Assembly (NCBI GenBank): GCA_947044405.1
Contig: CAMRHE010000357.1
Coordinates: forward strand, 977,501-1,041,500
From: Leptodactylus fallax
Lineage: Eukaryota > Chordata > Amphibia > Anura > Leptodactylidae
Direction: 5' to 3'
DNA: 64,000 nt
The position numbers and the translations under genes were made by a program. The notes under the pieces are model-generated. The model saw only the letters and a program-made list of their open reading frames with translations. It was not told the DNA's origin and did not search any database. Positions within the stretch are counted from its first letter, which is position 1. Every line of letters starts with the position of its first letter. Of this stretch, positions 49,948 to 63,676 are shown one piece after another.

Positions 49948-52900
49948 TGTGTAAACACTCAGGACCAGAGTGTGGACCTGACCCCAGGGAGACTGCTGGC
50001 TAACATCTAAGTGACTCCGGAGGAAGTAAGGATAGTAACTCCAATGCAGCTGAAGCCGTCTGAAAGGGATGAGTGGACCGTAACTGTGTCCATGGGAGAA
50101 GATAAGGAACCCACCTCTGAATGGAATGGCCGTGCAATTCGAGAACAGATGAAGATGGATGCAAGTTCATGTTCTCTGGAATGGGTGCAGAAGGTAGATG
50201 AGCTGTTGTGGGAGAACCGAGCCACCTTTGCACGGTATGCTGAAGATTTTGGATGTACCACAGGGATCTACCATGAGATTCCCACAGGAGACACCCCTCC
50301 AATTAGAGAGCGCTACCGACAAATTCCTCCACAGTTGTATCAGGAAGTGAAAGAATTGTTAGCTAAGATGCTACAGGGTGGGATCATCCAAGAAAGCCAG
50401 AGTCCCTGGGCGGCTCCCGTGGTGTTAGTGAGAAAAAAAGATGGGTCCATCCGATTTTGCGTAGACTATCGGAAGTTAAACGCTTGCACCGTACGAGATT
50501 CCTACCCCTTGCCACGGATTGAGGAGTCCCTCTCAGCGCTAGGGAGAGCCCGGGTACTTCTCCTCGCTAGATCTAGCTAGTGGGTATTGGCAGGTGCCGA
50601 TGGCCACAAAAGACAAGGAGAAGACGGCATTCATCTTGCCCATGGGACTATACGAATTTAACCGGATGCCCTTCGGGTTGACAAATGCACCCGGAACGTT
50701 TCAGCGGTTGATGGAGAAATGTCTCGGTGACTTCAACTTTGAGTTCACTCTCATCTACTTGGATGACATTATAGTGTATTCTGCGACCTTTGAAGACCAT
50801 CTCCACCAGTTGGGGCAAGTATTTCGAAGATTGCGGGAACATGGGCTCAAATTGAAACCCAGTAAATGTCGGTTGTTCCAATCTGAAATTGATTACTTGG
50901 GTCACCGCGTATCAGGAGAAGGGGTGAGACCATCAAGAGACAAGATAGCGGCTGTACAAGATTGGCCGATACCGACTACCCTGCGAGAAGTGAGGGCGTT
51001 CCTTGGAGTAGCCGGTTACTATCGACGGTTTATTAAGGATTTCGCCAAGGTAGCAGCACCACTTAATGCTCTCCTACGAGGCACATCCGGTGGTCCAAAG
51101 AACCGGTCCGTGAAGTGGGGACCTGAACAGGAACAAGCCTTCCAGGCATTGAAGGATGCACTGACAACAGCCCCAATCTTGGCATATGCTGATTACCACT
51201 TGCCGTTCCAGCTATATACAGATGCAAGCCTGTATGGTCTTGGAGCAGTGCTTTCCCAGCTTCAGGATGGCCAGGAGAGCGTCATAGCGTACGGCAGACG
51301 GTCTTTGAGAGATTCTGAAAGAAACCCCCGAGAATTATAGTTCATTTAAGTTGGAGCTGTTGGCACTGGTATGGGCCATGACCGAGAAATTCTCAGAATA
51401 TTTGACCGGTGCTGAAGTTTTAGTACTGACTGACAACAACCCACTAGCTCACCTGGAAAATGCCAAGCTCGGGGCGTTAGAGCAGAGGTGGATAGCCCGA
51501 ATGTCTAAGTTCAATTACCGCATTAAGTATCGGTCCAAGACAGAGAACCAGAATGCTGACGGACTTTCTAGGGTAACTGCCCAGACCCCCGCAGAAGACG
51601 TGGATCATGAGTTGGAGCATGTGGAGGTGCCCGACTTCAGCAGATTTTCACAGGCCTTGGCCGCCGCTAATCAGTTTGAGATGGAGGGGACTGAAATGGC
51701 TCCTTTCTTTGGTCCCTCACGACAGGAATGGGCACAGATACAACAGACCCATGAGGGGCTGGCGCAGATGATCAATTGTGTTGAGAAAGGCCAGAAGCCC
51801 TGTAGAGAGGAAAGAGAACGACTGACACGTGAGATATTATCTGTTCTGAGTCAGTGGGAAAAGCTGGAGATGAAAAATGGAGTGCTATGCCGAAAGGTCT
51901 ATTTACCTTCTGAGATCGACATTCGATACCAAATTGTGGTGCCTAGTGAACTGGCTCGCTCGTTGGCAGTTGAGGCTCATAATAAGAATGGACATTTTGG
52001 TCATGAGAAGACCTTTCGTTGGTTTCAGCGACTAATTTACTGCCCTGGTCTTCGTCAAATGGTCGAAGAAGTATGCCGCAGCTGTCGAACTTGTGAGATC
52101 CATAAGACAATAGAACAGAGAGCTCCCCTGCAAACCATCGTGACCCAGGAACCTTTAGAAATCGTCATGATAGACTATCTAATGGTGGGCCCATCCAATA
52201 GCGGACACCAGTATTGCCTCGTAATGGTGGATCACTTCACCAAATTTGCGGTGGTAACCGCCACCAAGGACCAGACAGCTGAGTCAGCAGTTCGTGCTCT
52301 GTGACAAGATTTCATTCGAGTATATGGGTGCCCCCAACGCATCCACTCCGACCAGGGCGCCTGCTTTGAGGGACACGTAATGAAAGAAGTTCAACGTATC
52401 TACGGGATAAAGAAGTCGCACACGACTCCATACCACCCTCAGGGAAATGGGGCCTGTGAAAGATTCAACAGAACTCTGCTACAGATGCTGCGGACTCTGG
52501 AGAAAGACAAGAAGTTACAGTGGCCTCAGTTCTTGTCTGAAATGGTGTGGGCCTATAACAATCAGGTCCATTCTACAACAGGGTACTCTCCTTATACACT
52601 TCTCTTTGGACGGTCTGGGCGAAGTATAGGAGAATTACAGTTGAATGATGTGGATGGGTTCCCTCCGAGGGATCCAACCTCTTGGGTGCGGGCGCACCGG
52701 CAGAGACTTGAGACGATCCATCGATTGGTGCGGCAGCGCCTGCAAGAACATCCCCATCCTGATAAGACCCCAGTGCAAGAAGCACCATTGCAACCGGGCG
52801 ACCTGGTGCTAGTTCGTGTCAAGAAACCCCAAGGGAAATTGGAAAGCAGATGGGAGGCTTTGCCGTATCATGTTGTTGGCCGCAAGTATGCGAATGGGCC

Positions 52901-53303
52901 AGTGTACCAGGTCCAGAAAGAAGGAACTGATTGTGTTCGAGTACTTCACCGAAATATGTTGCGCCTGTGTCATTCTGAAGGGACAAATCATGATGGGCCT
53001 GCCAATGTGAATGAGCTCCCACAGTCAGAGAATGGAGGTGCGGAATGGGCCTCCGACGAGGAGGATGATTGTTGGCCAATCCCTGCTCCTGGGGATGTTC
53101 CACCTGTGACTACTGTATCTCCGGCCTGTGCCCCCTCTGGTGCGGAATCCGCTGGTCCTTCTCAGCCCATAGCTGCAGCACCCCATAATATACCATCGGT
53201 CCTCAGACGGACCACTAGGCCAAATGCTTGTATTCCCCCTGTTCGGTATGCGCAGGATGAGTTTGGCCTGCCATACATCGGTATACTACCACCCTGTGCA
53301 TAA
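49948..53303 (+). pseudogene. Gypsy Pol (unit C), extra frameshift and stop
   Basis: RT is broken by one extra G at 50551-50554 (cccgggtac instead of cccggtac), which ends the frame at 50580; the YLDD block continues from 50594. The shared five-C slip is at 51325-51329. In integrase a TGC codon between the first and second catalytic aspartates is TGA (52302-52304), shared with unit D. Confidence 0.92.
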
Positions 53304-53367
53304 AAGTACAACCCTCTGGATATACAGTCATAGGCAGGGACTGCCAATCTTAAAGTGGGGTGGAATA

Positions 53368-54354
53368 TGTAAGAGACAGCCAATGTTGTCCTAAGCTTCA
53401 TTTGTCTGTATAAACTGTTAATGCTGAATGTGTTTCTGTGATTCTGTTCATTTAAGACAGCAGCCATTGTAATTGTGACATGATGCTGGAGAGACCCCCA
53501 CCCCCCCCCCTTTTATGTCAGCCTGCCTGTTCTGCAGACAGAGTGTGAGCAGAGAAGCAGGAAGTGACGAGACAGAGAGCAGCAGCCATCTTGGCAAGAG
53601 AGAAGACAGGTGTCTGTGCTGTATTGAACTGGTGTGGAGATTTTTCTGTACAGCTAAGCTGTATCTTGGTCCAGAGACAACCAGAGTGTAAAGAGACAAC
53701 AGGACTAGTGAGTCTACGTGAAAGGAACTGTGCTCAGTGGCTGATCAGTGAGACTGACATTGTGACTGTGTATATGGATACCACAGATAGAGACTCGCAG
53801 TGCTGTTGACGTACTGGACAGTAACTGCTAAATCCCGGCTTACATCCCAGCTCAGTGTATGGATTCTGCAGGACTGTCAGTGTGCTGAATGGAATCTGCT
53901 TTTGGATTACATTGCATTCATTTGGTTTCCCTGTTAAAGAGGACTTCATTTCTCCCAAGATCCTGATAACCGTGAGGAGAGGACGCTTCACTATAAAAGA
54001 AAGGACCGACTTTGGGCCCCACCGCGCGCTTTGTAAGCGGTCCATCTGGACCACTGGGGAAAAGGGGGTGCACCCAAATGTGAAGTCAGGGTCAGTTAGG
54101 GATAGTTTTGAGTATATTGTTCATTCAGTGTCCATACTGCAGAAGTGGACAGAGTAAAAGTAGAAACCATTGCAGAATTTGCCTTGAAATTATTCATGCT
54201 ATATTGTATATTTTGCTTGTCTTTATCCCTGTCATTTTACCTTTAACTAGCCTTTATTAATTTATAGTAAATATATATTTTTTTCTTGAACTACCGCGTG
54301 TGCGTTCATTTCTGGTTGCGGAGTCCAAACCACCTGCCTTGCTCTCGGTTCACA
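53368..54354 (+). repeat. Gypsy 3' LTR (unit C)
   Basis: Its C-run is interrupted by an A (gagacccccaccc), and it has one extra T at the 'gcgctttgtaagcgg' site. Confidence 0.93.
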
Positions 54355-55118
54355 ATATATTTCTGTAAAGTGAACTAACGTCTAGGGTCCCCCATCTATA
54401 CATATTCTTCCATGGGATCTGTAAGGTTGTTTTAATTAAGTCTGCAGAATCTTTGATTTATGAAGGGAGTTGAACAACATATTTCTGTAATATGGTGTCC
54501 GCATATTGGGAAAGATTCCTAGCTAGCGAGTGTATTCCTGATATTATTGGTCTACCTGGTGGATTGTATTGATCCTTATGGATCTTGGGTAAATGATAGA
54601 AGGGTTATTAACTGTCAGGAATCCTTTTTCATTTTTATCAAGAACTCTGTTAGTAAAGGCTTCCTGTATGAGATGCTCATATTTTGATTGATGTGTTATA
54701 GTTGGGTTTGTGGAGAGGGTTTGGTAGTAGGATGTGTCAGATAAAATTCTAAGGGCTTCATTGATATAGGTGTCCCTATTCTATATCACAATTCTCCCAC
54801 CTTTATCTGCACTCCGAATGATTAGTATTTTTCTTGAGTGATTTGAGAACTTTTAGTTCACTGTGATGAAGGTTCTTTGAATTAATTGGAGGTATGCATC
54901 TGAGATCTGTTGCTACAAGAGAATAAAAGGTTTCAATGTTGCTACCCCTGACAGATAGTCTGTAACTACTAACGCAAGCACACTGCCACCAGATAGGGAA
55001 TCCCCGCTACCCGGGAACCTCCATGTGTGCAGCGTCAGAGATTTTCCACTGCGCATGCGCGAATCATCGTAGCACGGAGAATCCCCTTCCTCCGCTACGC
55101 TCAGTAATCCCATAGATA
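54355..55118 (-). pseudogene. Penelope-like RT, N-terminal part (unit C)
   Basis: Equivalent to 37246-38009 and clean at the LTR boundary, unlike unit B. It has the unit-specific change 'aacgcaagc' near 54972. Confidence 0.82.
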
Positions 55119-56718
55119 CAGTGGGGAAAAAAAAGTATTTAGTCAGCCACCAATTGTGCAAGTTCTCCCACTTAAAAAGATGAGAGAGGCCTGTAATAGA
55201 CATCATAGGTAGACCTCAACTATGAGAGACAAAATGAGAAAACATATCTAGAAAATAACATTGTCTGATTTTTAAAGAATTTATTTTCAAATTATAGTGG
55301 AAAATAAGTATTTGGTCAATAACAAAAGTTCATCTCAATACTTTGTTATATATCCTTTGTTGGCAATGACAGAGGTCAAACGTTTTCTGTAAGTCTTCAC
55401 AAGGTTGGCACACACTGTTGCTGATATGTGGGCCCATTTCACCATGCAGATCTCCTCTAGAGCAGTGACATTTTGGGACTGTCTCTGGGCAACACGAACT
55501 TTCAACTCCCTCCAAAGGTTTTCTATGGGGTTGAGATCTGGAGACTGGTTAGGCCACTCCAGGACCTTGAAATGCTTCTTACGAAGTCACTCCTTCGTTG
55601 CCCTGGCGGTGTGCTTGGGATTATTGTCATGCTGAAATACCCAACCACATTTCATCTTCAAAGCCCTTGCTGATGGAAGGAGGTTTGCACTCAAAATCTC
55701 ACGATACATGGCCCCATTCATTCTTTCATGTACACGGATCAGTCGTCCTGGTCCCTTTGTAGAGAAACAGCCCCAAAGCATGATGTTGCCACCCCCATGC
55801 TTCACAGTAGGTATGTTGTTCTTTGGATGCAACTCAGCATTCACACTCCTCCAAACATGACAAGTTGTGTTTCTACCAAACAGTTCTACTTTGGTTTCAT
55901 CTGACCATGACATTCTTCCAATACTCTTCTGGAACATCCAGATGCTCTCTAGCAAACTTCAGATGGGCCCGGATATGTACTTGCTTAAGCAGGGGGACAC
56001 GTCTGGCACTGCAGGATCTGAGTCCCTGGCGGCGTAGTATGTTACTGACGGTAGCCTTTGTTACGTTAGTCCCAGCTTTCTGCAGATCATTCACTAGGTC
56101 CCCCTGTGTGGTTCTGGGATTTTTGCTCACCGTTCTTGTGATCATTTTGACCCCACGGGGTGAGATCTTGCATGGAGCCCCTGATCGAGGGAGATTATCA
56201 GTGGTCTTGTATGTCTTCCATTTTCTAATTATTGCTACCACAGTTGATTTATTCACACCAAGCTGCTTTCCTATTGCAGATTCAGTCTTCCCAACCTGGT
56301 GCAGGTCTACAATTTTGTTTCTGGTGTCCTTCCACAGCTCTTTGGTCTTCACCATAGTGGAGTTTGGAGTGTGACTGTTTGAGGTTGTGGACAGGTGTCT
56401 TTTATACTGATAACAATGTCAAACAGGTGCCATTACTACAGGTAATGAGTGGAGGACAGAGGAGCCTCTTAAAGAAGTTACAGGTCTGTGAGAGCCAGAA
56501 ATCTTGCTTGTTTGTAGGTAACCAAATACTTATTTTCCACCATCATTTGCAAATAAATTCTTTAAAAATCAGACAATGTGATTTTCTGGATTTGTTTTCT
56601 CATTTTGTCTCTCATAGTTGAGGTCTACCTATGAAGTCAATTACAGGCCTCTCTCATCTTTTTAAGTGCGAGAACTTGCACAATTGGTGGCTGACTAAAT
56701 ACTTTTTTTTCCCCGCTG
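55119..56718 (-). mobile_element. Tc1-like transposon (unit C)
   Basis: Equivalent to 38010-39609, flanked by TA at 55117-55118 and 56719-56720. Confidence 0.93.
55335..56355 (-). pseudogene. Tc1-like transposase (unit C)
   Basis: It carries the frame slip and TGA of unit A, plus a few unit-specific substitutions near 55470-55485 and 55662. Confidence 0.9.
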
Positions 56719-57433
56719 TATAAGAGAGAGCGCCCGCGAGCGCTGCTCATACAAAACAGATCCTCTGAACAATCTACAAGACTGGTAAGCTTATGAAACT
56801 AACCCTAAAGGGAGATTACTCTTATTCACATATACTGTTTCACAGTGTCTGGTATATGCCTTAGCACAATTACTAGAAGCTTTAAAGAAAACTGACACCT
56901 ATCATTTATCCTCACCTAGAAGCTTTATAGACAACTGATACCTATCATTTATCCTCACCTATTCCCATTATCTCTCCTTCATCTCTGTATATTCTCATCA
57001 CCATAACAGAATGACATTTATAAATGATCTATGGACAATAAACATTATGTATTCCCACCTCTAAACATAATAAGGACATATGTTAACCACCTGTATATTT
57101 CAGTTATGAATGTACTAAATCAATATGATTATGTCAGTCCTTTGATAAACCTTCCCCATTGTTTTAAAAAAAAAAAACTTAGCAGCTGCACTTTTAAATA
57201 ATGTTTAGCTAAAGATCCCGTATTAATATTTTGACTACTTATCTCTACACTATTCATCATAAGTTTATTTTCATTCATGTTTTGGAGATTTATCCATATA
57301 GAGGTGTCCAACAATGCAACACATGTTGATAGTCATCAAGCTGACAAGCTGTTCTTCTATTGACATACATTTGTATTACTATATCAAAAAAAATTTTTTT
57401 TTTTGCCTTTTGATTTTATTATGTATTTTTTAA
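56719..57433. mobile_element. Penelope-like 5' region with inverted arm (unit C)
   Basis: Equivalent to 39610-40324, with 'ctggtaagc' near 56783 in place of 'ctgataagc'. Confidence 0.75.
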
Positions 57434-57995
57434 CTGCTTCCGTACCGCCCATAGACTATATACGTCCAGAAAAGATTCAGCAACTGCACAAAATCGTGCA
57501 GCTGCTGAAAAGGGGAGCCAGCTGTAACTTCAGCCAGAGCTCCCAGAGAGAAGGCAGGGAAGGTTTATTACCTTCCCTGCCTTCCCAATCGTTGTGTATC
57601 CGTCGGAATCAGCGTCTGTTAGAGCTGCTGGGTCCTACAGGACCCAGATCAGCTCTATAGTTATGTGAAAGCAACATGCAGGAGGCTGCATTCCTCCTGC
57701 AACTGGGGCTAAATGTACCAGCCCCAGTTACAGGGAAAATCATCCTCCCGAAAAAAAAAAAAAAGTCATCAGATGTCCCCAAAGGTCTATTATGACCTTA
57801 TGAGGACACAATGTTAAAAAAAAAAAAAAAAAAGTATAGAAAAGTAAAAGAAATGTAAATAAAATAATTAAAAAAATAAATAAAATAATACGCCAATAAA
57901 ACGCCCTTATTACAGGTTATAGCCCCACCCCCGATGACACCATAAAAAATAAAAATTACCGTAACGGAGAGGAAAAACTATTTTATAACGTTTTT
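57430..57995. mobile_element. TTAA element (unit C)
   Basis: Equivalent to 40321-40880, with a short local duplication giving 'ccttccctgccttccc' near 57571-57586. Confidence 0.6.
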
Positions 57996-58054
57996 TAGTA
58001 GCACTTTGTTTTATTAAATAAAAAAAATGAAAAGTGAAAAACAGACCCGTTTTC
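57996..58054. other. Junction C/D, short and comparatively clean
   Basis: About 60 bases including 'agtagcactttgttttatt' and an A-run lead directly into gypsy sequence equivalent to 32388. It lacks the long homopolymer filler of the other two junctions. Confidence 0.7.
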
Positions 58055-58509
58055 CCTGGATGAATGTCCGGGTATGTGGCCAAGATCTAGGTAGGAAAGG
58101 CATTGTGGTGGTACAGGAGTCACATGAAGTAAAGGTCCCTGTCATTTTGGGGATGAATGTGTTAAAAGAATTAGATCAGATCCTCTTTGAAAAGAAAGGT
58201 CACGGTTATTGGAAAGAAACAACCACCCATCGGCCTACTCAAACAGCTTTCCAGCGGCTGATCCGGACGTGTGGCTTACAGAAAAGTTCGGATGCACAGC
58301 GTCCTCTGGCTCGAATTTCAGACCCTTTGCATACAAAAGTTACACTGCCACCCAGTCGGGAGACGATAGTGTCCATGCCCGTAGGCACCTGTCGGAAACT
58401 AGAGGGCATAGCTGTGTTGGTAGAACCACTGCAGGCAGCTGAAGGGGGTGTTGATCCGCTAGTGGCCCGTTCCTTGGCAATAGTTCGCAATGGAAGAGTA
58501 CCACTTTGA

Positions 58510-61500
58510 TGTGTAAACACTCAGGACCAGAGTGTGGACCTGACCCCAGGGAGACTGCTGGCTAACATCTATGTGACTCCGGAGGAAGTAAGGAAAGTAA
58601 CTCCAATGCAGCTGAAGCCGTCTGAAAGGGATGAGTGGACCGTAACTGTGTCCATGGGAGAAGATAAGGAACCCACCTCTGAATGGAATGGCCGTGCAAT
58701 TCGAGAACAGATGAAGATGGATGCAAGTTCATGTTCTCTGGAATGGGTGCAGAAGGTAGATGAGCTGTTGTGGGAGAACCGAGCCACCTTTGCACGGTAT
58801 GCTGAAGATTTTGGATGTACCACAGGGATCTACCATGAGATTCCCACAGGAGACACCCCTCCAATTAGAGAGCGCTACCGACAAATTCCTCCACAGTTGT
58901 ATCAGGAAGTGAAAGAATTGTTAGCTAAGATGCTACAGGGTGGGATCATCCAAGAAAGCCAGAGTCCCTGGGCGGCTCCCGTGGTGTTAGTGAGAAAAAA
59001 AGATGGGTCCATCCGATTTTGCGTAGACTATCGGAAGTTAAACGCTTGCACCGTACGAGATTCCTACCCCTTGCCACGGATTGAGGAGTCCCTCTCAGCG
59101 CTAGGGAGAGCCCGGTACTTCTCCTCGCTAGATCTAGCTAGTGGGTATTGGCAGGTGCCGATGGCCACAAAAGACAAGGAGAAGACGGCATTCATCTTGC
59201 CCATGGGACTATACGAATTTAACCGGATGCCCTTCGGGTTGACAAATGCACCCGGAACGTTTCAGCGGTTGATGGAGAAATGTCTCGGTGACTTCAACTT
59301 TGAGTTCACTCTCATCTACTTGGATGACATTATAGTGTATTCTGCGACCTTTGAAGACCATCTCCACCAGTTGGGGCAAGTATTTCGAAGATTGCGGGAA
59401 CATGGGCTCAAATTGAAACCCAGTAAATGTCGGTTGTTCCAATCTGAAATTGATTACTTGGGTCACCGCGTATCAGGAGAAGGGGTGAGACCATCAAGAG
59501 ACAAGATAGCGGCTGTACAAGATTGGCCGATACCGACTACCCTGCGAGAAGTGAGGGCGTTCCTTGGAGTAGCCGGTTACTATCGACGGTTTATTAAGGA
59601 TTTCGCCAAGGTAGCAGCACCACTTAATGCTCTCCTACGAGGCACATCCGGTGGTCCAAAGAACCGGTCCGTGAAGTGGGGACCTGAACAGGAACAAGCC
59701 TTCCAGGCATTGAAGGATGCACTGACAACAGCCCCAATCTTGGCATATGCTGATTACCACTTGCCGTTCCAGCTATATACAGATGCAAGCCTGTATGGTC
59801 TTGGAGCAGTGCTTTCCCAGCTTCAGGATGGCCAGGAGAGCGTCATAGCGTACGGCAGACGGTCTTTGAGAGATTCTGAAAGAAACCCCCGAGAATTATA
59901 GTTCATTTAAGTTGGAGCTGTTGGCACTGGTATGGGCCATGACCGAGAAATTCTCAGAATATTTGACCGGTGCTGAAGTTTTAGTACTGACTGACAACAA
60001 CCCACTAGCTCACCTGGAAAATGCCAAGCTCGGGGCGTTAGAGCAGAGGTGGATAGCCCGAATGTCTAAGTTCAATTACCGCATTAAGTATCGGTCCAAG
60101 ACAGAGAACCAGAATGCTGACGGACTTTCTAGTGTAACTGCCCAGACCCCCGCAGAAGACGTGGATCATGAGTTGGAGCATGTGGAGGTGCCCGACTTCA
60201 GCAGATTTTCACAGGCCTTGGCCGCCGCTAATCAGTTTGAGATGGAGGGGACTGAAATGGCTCCTTTCTTTGGTCCCTCACGACAGGAATGGGCACAGAT
60301 ACAACAGACCCATGAGGGGCTGGCGCAGATGATCAATTGTGTTGAGAAAGGCCAGAAGCCCTGTAGAGAGGAAAGAGAACGACTGACACGTGAGATATTA
60401 TCTGTTCTGAGTCAGTGGGAAAAGCTGGAGATGAAAAATGGAGTGCTATGCCGAAAGGTCTATTTACCTTCTGAGATCGACATTCGATACCAAATTGTGG
60501 TGCCTAGTGAACTGGCTCGCTCGTTGGCAGTTGAGGCTCATAATAAGAATGGACATTTTGGTCATGAGAAGACCTTTCGTTGGTTTCAGCGACTAATTTA
60601 CTGCCCTGGTCTTCGTCAAATGGTCGAAGAAGTATGCCGCAGCTGTCGAACTTGTGAGATCCATAAGACAATAGAACAGAGAGCTCCCCTGCAAACCATC
60701 GTGACCCAGGAACCTTTAGAAATCGTCATGATAGACTATCTAATGGTGGGCCCATCCAATAGCGGACACCAGTATTGCCTCGTAATGGTGGATCACTTCA
60801 CCAAATTTGCGGTGGTAACCGCCACCAAGGACCAGACAGCTGAGTCAGCAGTTCGTGCTCTGTGACAAGATTTCATTCGAGTATATGGGTGCCCCCAACG
60901 CATCCACTCCGACCAGGGCGCCTGCTTTGAGGGACACGTAATGAAAGAAGTTCAACGTATCTACGGGATAAAGAAGTCGCACACGACTCCATACCACCCT
61001 CAGGGAAATGGGGCCTGTGAAAGATTCAACAGAACTCTGCTACAGATGCTGCGGACTCTGGAGAAAGACAAGAAGTTACAGTGGCCTCAGTTCTTGTCTG
61101 AAATGGTGTGGGCCTATAACAATCAGGTCCATTCTACAACAGGGTACTCTCCTTATACACTTCTCTTTGGACGGTCTGGGCGAAGTATAGGAGAATTACA
61201 GTTGAATGATGTGGATGGGTTCCCTCCGAGGGATCCAACCTCTTGGGTGCGGGCGCATCGGCAGAGACTTGAGACGATCCATCGATTGGTGCGGCAGCGC
61301 CTGCAAGAACATCCCCATCCTGATAAGACCCCAGTGCAAGAAGCACCATTGCAACCGGGCGACCTGGTGCTAGTTCGTGTCAAGAAACCCCAAGGGAAAT
61401 TGGAAAGCAGATGGGAGGCTTTGCCGTATCATGTTGTTGGCCGCAAGTATGCGAATGGGCCAGTGTACCAGGTCCAGAAAGAAGGAACTGATTGTGTTCG

Positions 61501-61864
61501 AGTACTTCACCGAAATATGTTGCGCCTGTGTCATTCTGAAGGGACAAATCATGATGGGCCTGCCAATGTGAATGAGCTCCCACAGTCAGAGAATGGAGGT
61601 GCGGAATGGGCCTCCGACGAGGAGGATGATTGTTGGCCAATCCCTGCTCCTGGGGATGTTCCACCTGTGACTACTGTATCTCCGGCCTGTGCCCCCTCTG
61701 GTGCGGAATCCGCTGGTCCTTCTCAGCCCATAGCTGCAGCACCCCATAATATACCATCGGTCCTCAGACGGACCACTAGGCCAAATGCTTGTATTCCCCC
61801 TGTTCGGTATGCGCAGGATGAGTTTGGCCTGCCATACATCGGTATACTACCACCCTGTGCATAA
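58510..61864 (+). pseudogene. Gypsy Pol (unit D)
   Basis: This is the only unit with TAT instead of TAA before the RT, so the frame is open from 58510 to the five-C slip (59886-59890). The TGA at 58507-58509 upstream is retained. RNase H/integrase carry the TGC-to-TGA stop at 60863-60865 shared with unit C, and an R-to-S change at the end of RNase H (SSVTAQ). Confidence 0.92.
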
Positions 61865-61928
61865 AAGTACAACCCTCTGGATATACAGTCATAGGCAGGG
61901 ACTGCCAATCTTAAAGTGGGGTGGAATA

Positions 61929-62912
61929 TGTAAGAGACAGCCAATGTTGTCCTAAGCTTCATTTGTCTGTATAAACTGTTAATGCTGAATGTGTTTCTGT
62001 GATTCTGTTCATTTAAGACAGCAGCCATTGTAATTGTGACATGATGCTGGAGAGACACCCCCCCCCCCCTTTTATGTCAGCCTGCCTGTTCTGCAGACAG
62101 AGTGTGAGCAGAGAAGCAGGAAGTGACGAGACAGAGAGCAGCAGCCATCTTGGCAAGAGAGAAGACAGGTGTCTGTGCTGTATTGAACTGGTGTGGAGAT
62201 TTTTCTGTACAGCTAAGCTGTATCTTGGTCCAGAGACAACCAGAGTGTAAAGAGACAACAGGACTAGTGAGTCTACGTGAAAGGAACTGTGCTCAGTGGC
62301 TGATCAGTGAGACTGACATTGTGACTGTGTATATGGATACCACAGATAGAGACTCGCAGTGCTGTTGACGTACTGGACAGTAACTGCTAAATCCCGGCTT
62401 ACATCCCAGCTCAGTGTATGGATTCTGCAGGACTGTCAGTGTGCTGAATGGAATCTGCTTTTGGATTACATTGCATTCATTTGGTTTCCCTGTTAAAGAG
62501 GACTTCATTTCTCCCAAGATCCTGATAACCGTGAGGAGAGGACGCTTCACTATAAAAGAAAGGACCGACTTTGGGCCCCACCGCGCGCTTGTAAGCGGTC
62601 CATCTGGACCACTGGGGAAAAGGGGGTGCAACCAAATGTGAAGTCAGGGTCAGTTAGGGATAGTTTTGAGTATATTGTTCATTCAGTGTCCATACTGCAG
62701 AAGTGGACAGAGTAAAAGTAGAAACCATTGCAGAATTTGCCTTGAAATTATTCATGCTATATTGTATATTTTGCTTGTCTTTATCCCTGTCATTTTACCT
62801 TTAACTAGCCTTTATTAATTTATAGTAAATATATATTTTTTTCTTGAACTACCGCGTGTGCGTTCATTTCTGGTTGCGGAGTCCAAACCACCTGCCTTGC
62901 TCTCGGTTCACA
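61929..62912 (+). repeat. Gypsy 3' LTR (unit D)
   Basis: Same length as the unit-A 3' LTR, with a 'gcaaccaaatg' variant near 62629. Confidence 0.93.
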
Positions 62913-63676
62913 ATATATTTCTGTAAAGTGAACTAACGTCTAGGGTCCCCCATCTATACATATTCTTCCATGGGATCTGTAAGGTTGTTTTAATTAAGTC
63001 TGCAGAATCTTTGATTTATGAAGGGAGTTGAACAACATATTTCTGTAATATGGTGTCCGCATATTGGGAAAGATTCCTAGCTAGCGAGTGTATTCCTGAT
63101 ATTATTGGTCTACCTGGTGGATTGTATTGATCCTTATGGATCTTGGGTAAATGATAGAAGGGTTATTAACTGTCAGGAATCCTTTTTCATTTTTATCAAG
63201 AACTCTGTTAGTAAAGGCTTCCTGTATGAGATGCTCATATTTTGATTGATGTGTTATAGTTGGGTTTGTGGAGAGGGTTTGGTAGTAGGATGTGTCAGAT
63301 AAAATTCTAAGGGCTTCATTGATATAGGTGTCCCTATTCTATATCACAATTCTCCCACCTTTATCTGCACTCCGAATGATTAGTATTTTTCTTGAGTGAT
63401 TTGAGAACTTTTAGTTCACTGTGATGAAGGTTCTTTGAATTAATTGGAGGTATGCATCTGAGATCTGTTGCTACAAGAGAATAAAAGGTTTCAATGTTGC
63501 TACCCCTGACAGATAGTCTGTAACTACTAACACAAGCACACTGCCACCAGATAGGGAATCCCCGCTACCCGGGAACCTCCATGTGTGCAGCGTCAGAGAT
63601 TTTCCACTGCGCATGCGCGAATCATCGTAGCACGGAGAATCCCCTTCCTCCGCTACGCTCAGTAATCCCATAGATA
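62913..63676 (-). pseudogene. Penelope-like RT, N-terminal part (unit D)
   Basis: Equivalent to 37246-38009. It shares 'aattctaagggc' and 'gtagcacgga' with unit C. Confidence 0.82.

Larger units (their letters stand above)
49609..54354 (+). mobile_element. 5'-truncated gypsy element (unit C)
   Basis: Homology starts 33 bases further upstream in the element than in unit B. It ends with an intact 3' LTR terminus 'ttcaca' at 54354. Confidence 0.9.
49646..58207. repeat. Tandem composite unit C
   Basis: It shares with unit D several variants absent from A and B: TGC to TGA in integrase, 'aattctaagggc', 'gtagcacgga' and 'ggtatgcatctg'. It also has its own frameshift in RT. Confidence 0.95.
58055..62912 (+). 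mobile_element. 5'-truncated gypsy element (unit D)
   Basis: It starts 149 bases further upstream than unit B in element coordinates. It keeps the ILGMNVLKEL part of protease but not DTGS. Confidence 0.9.
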
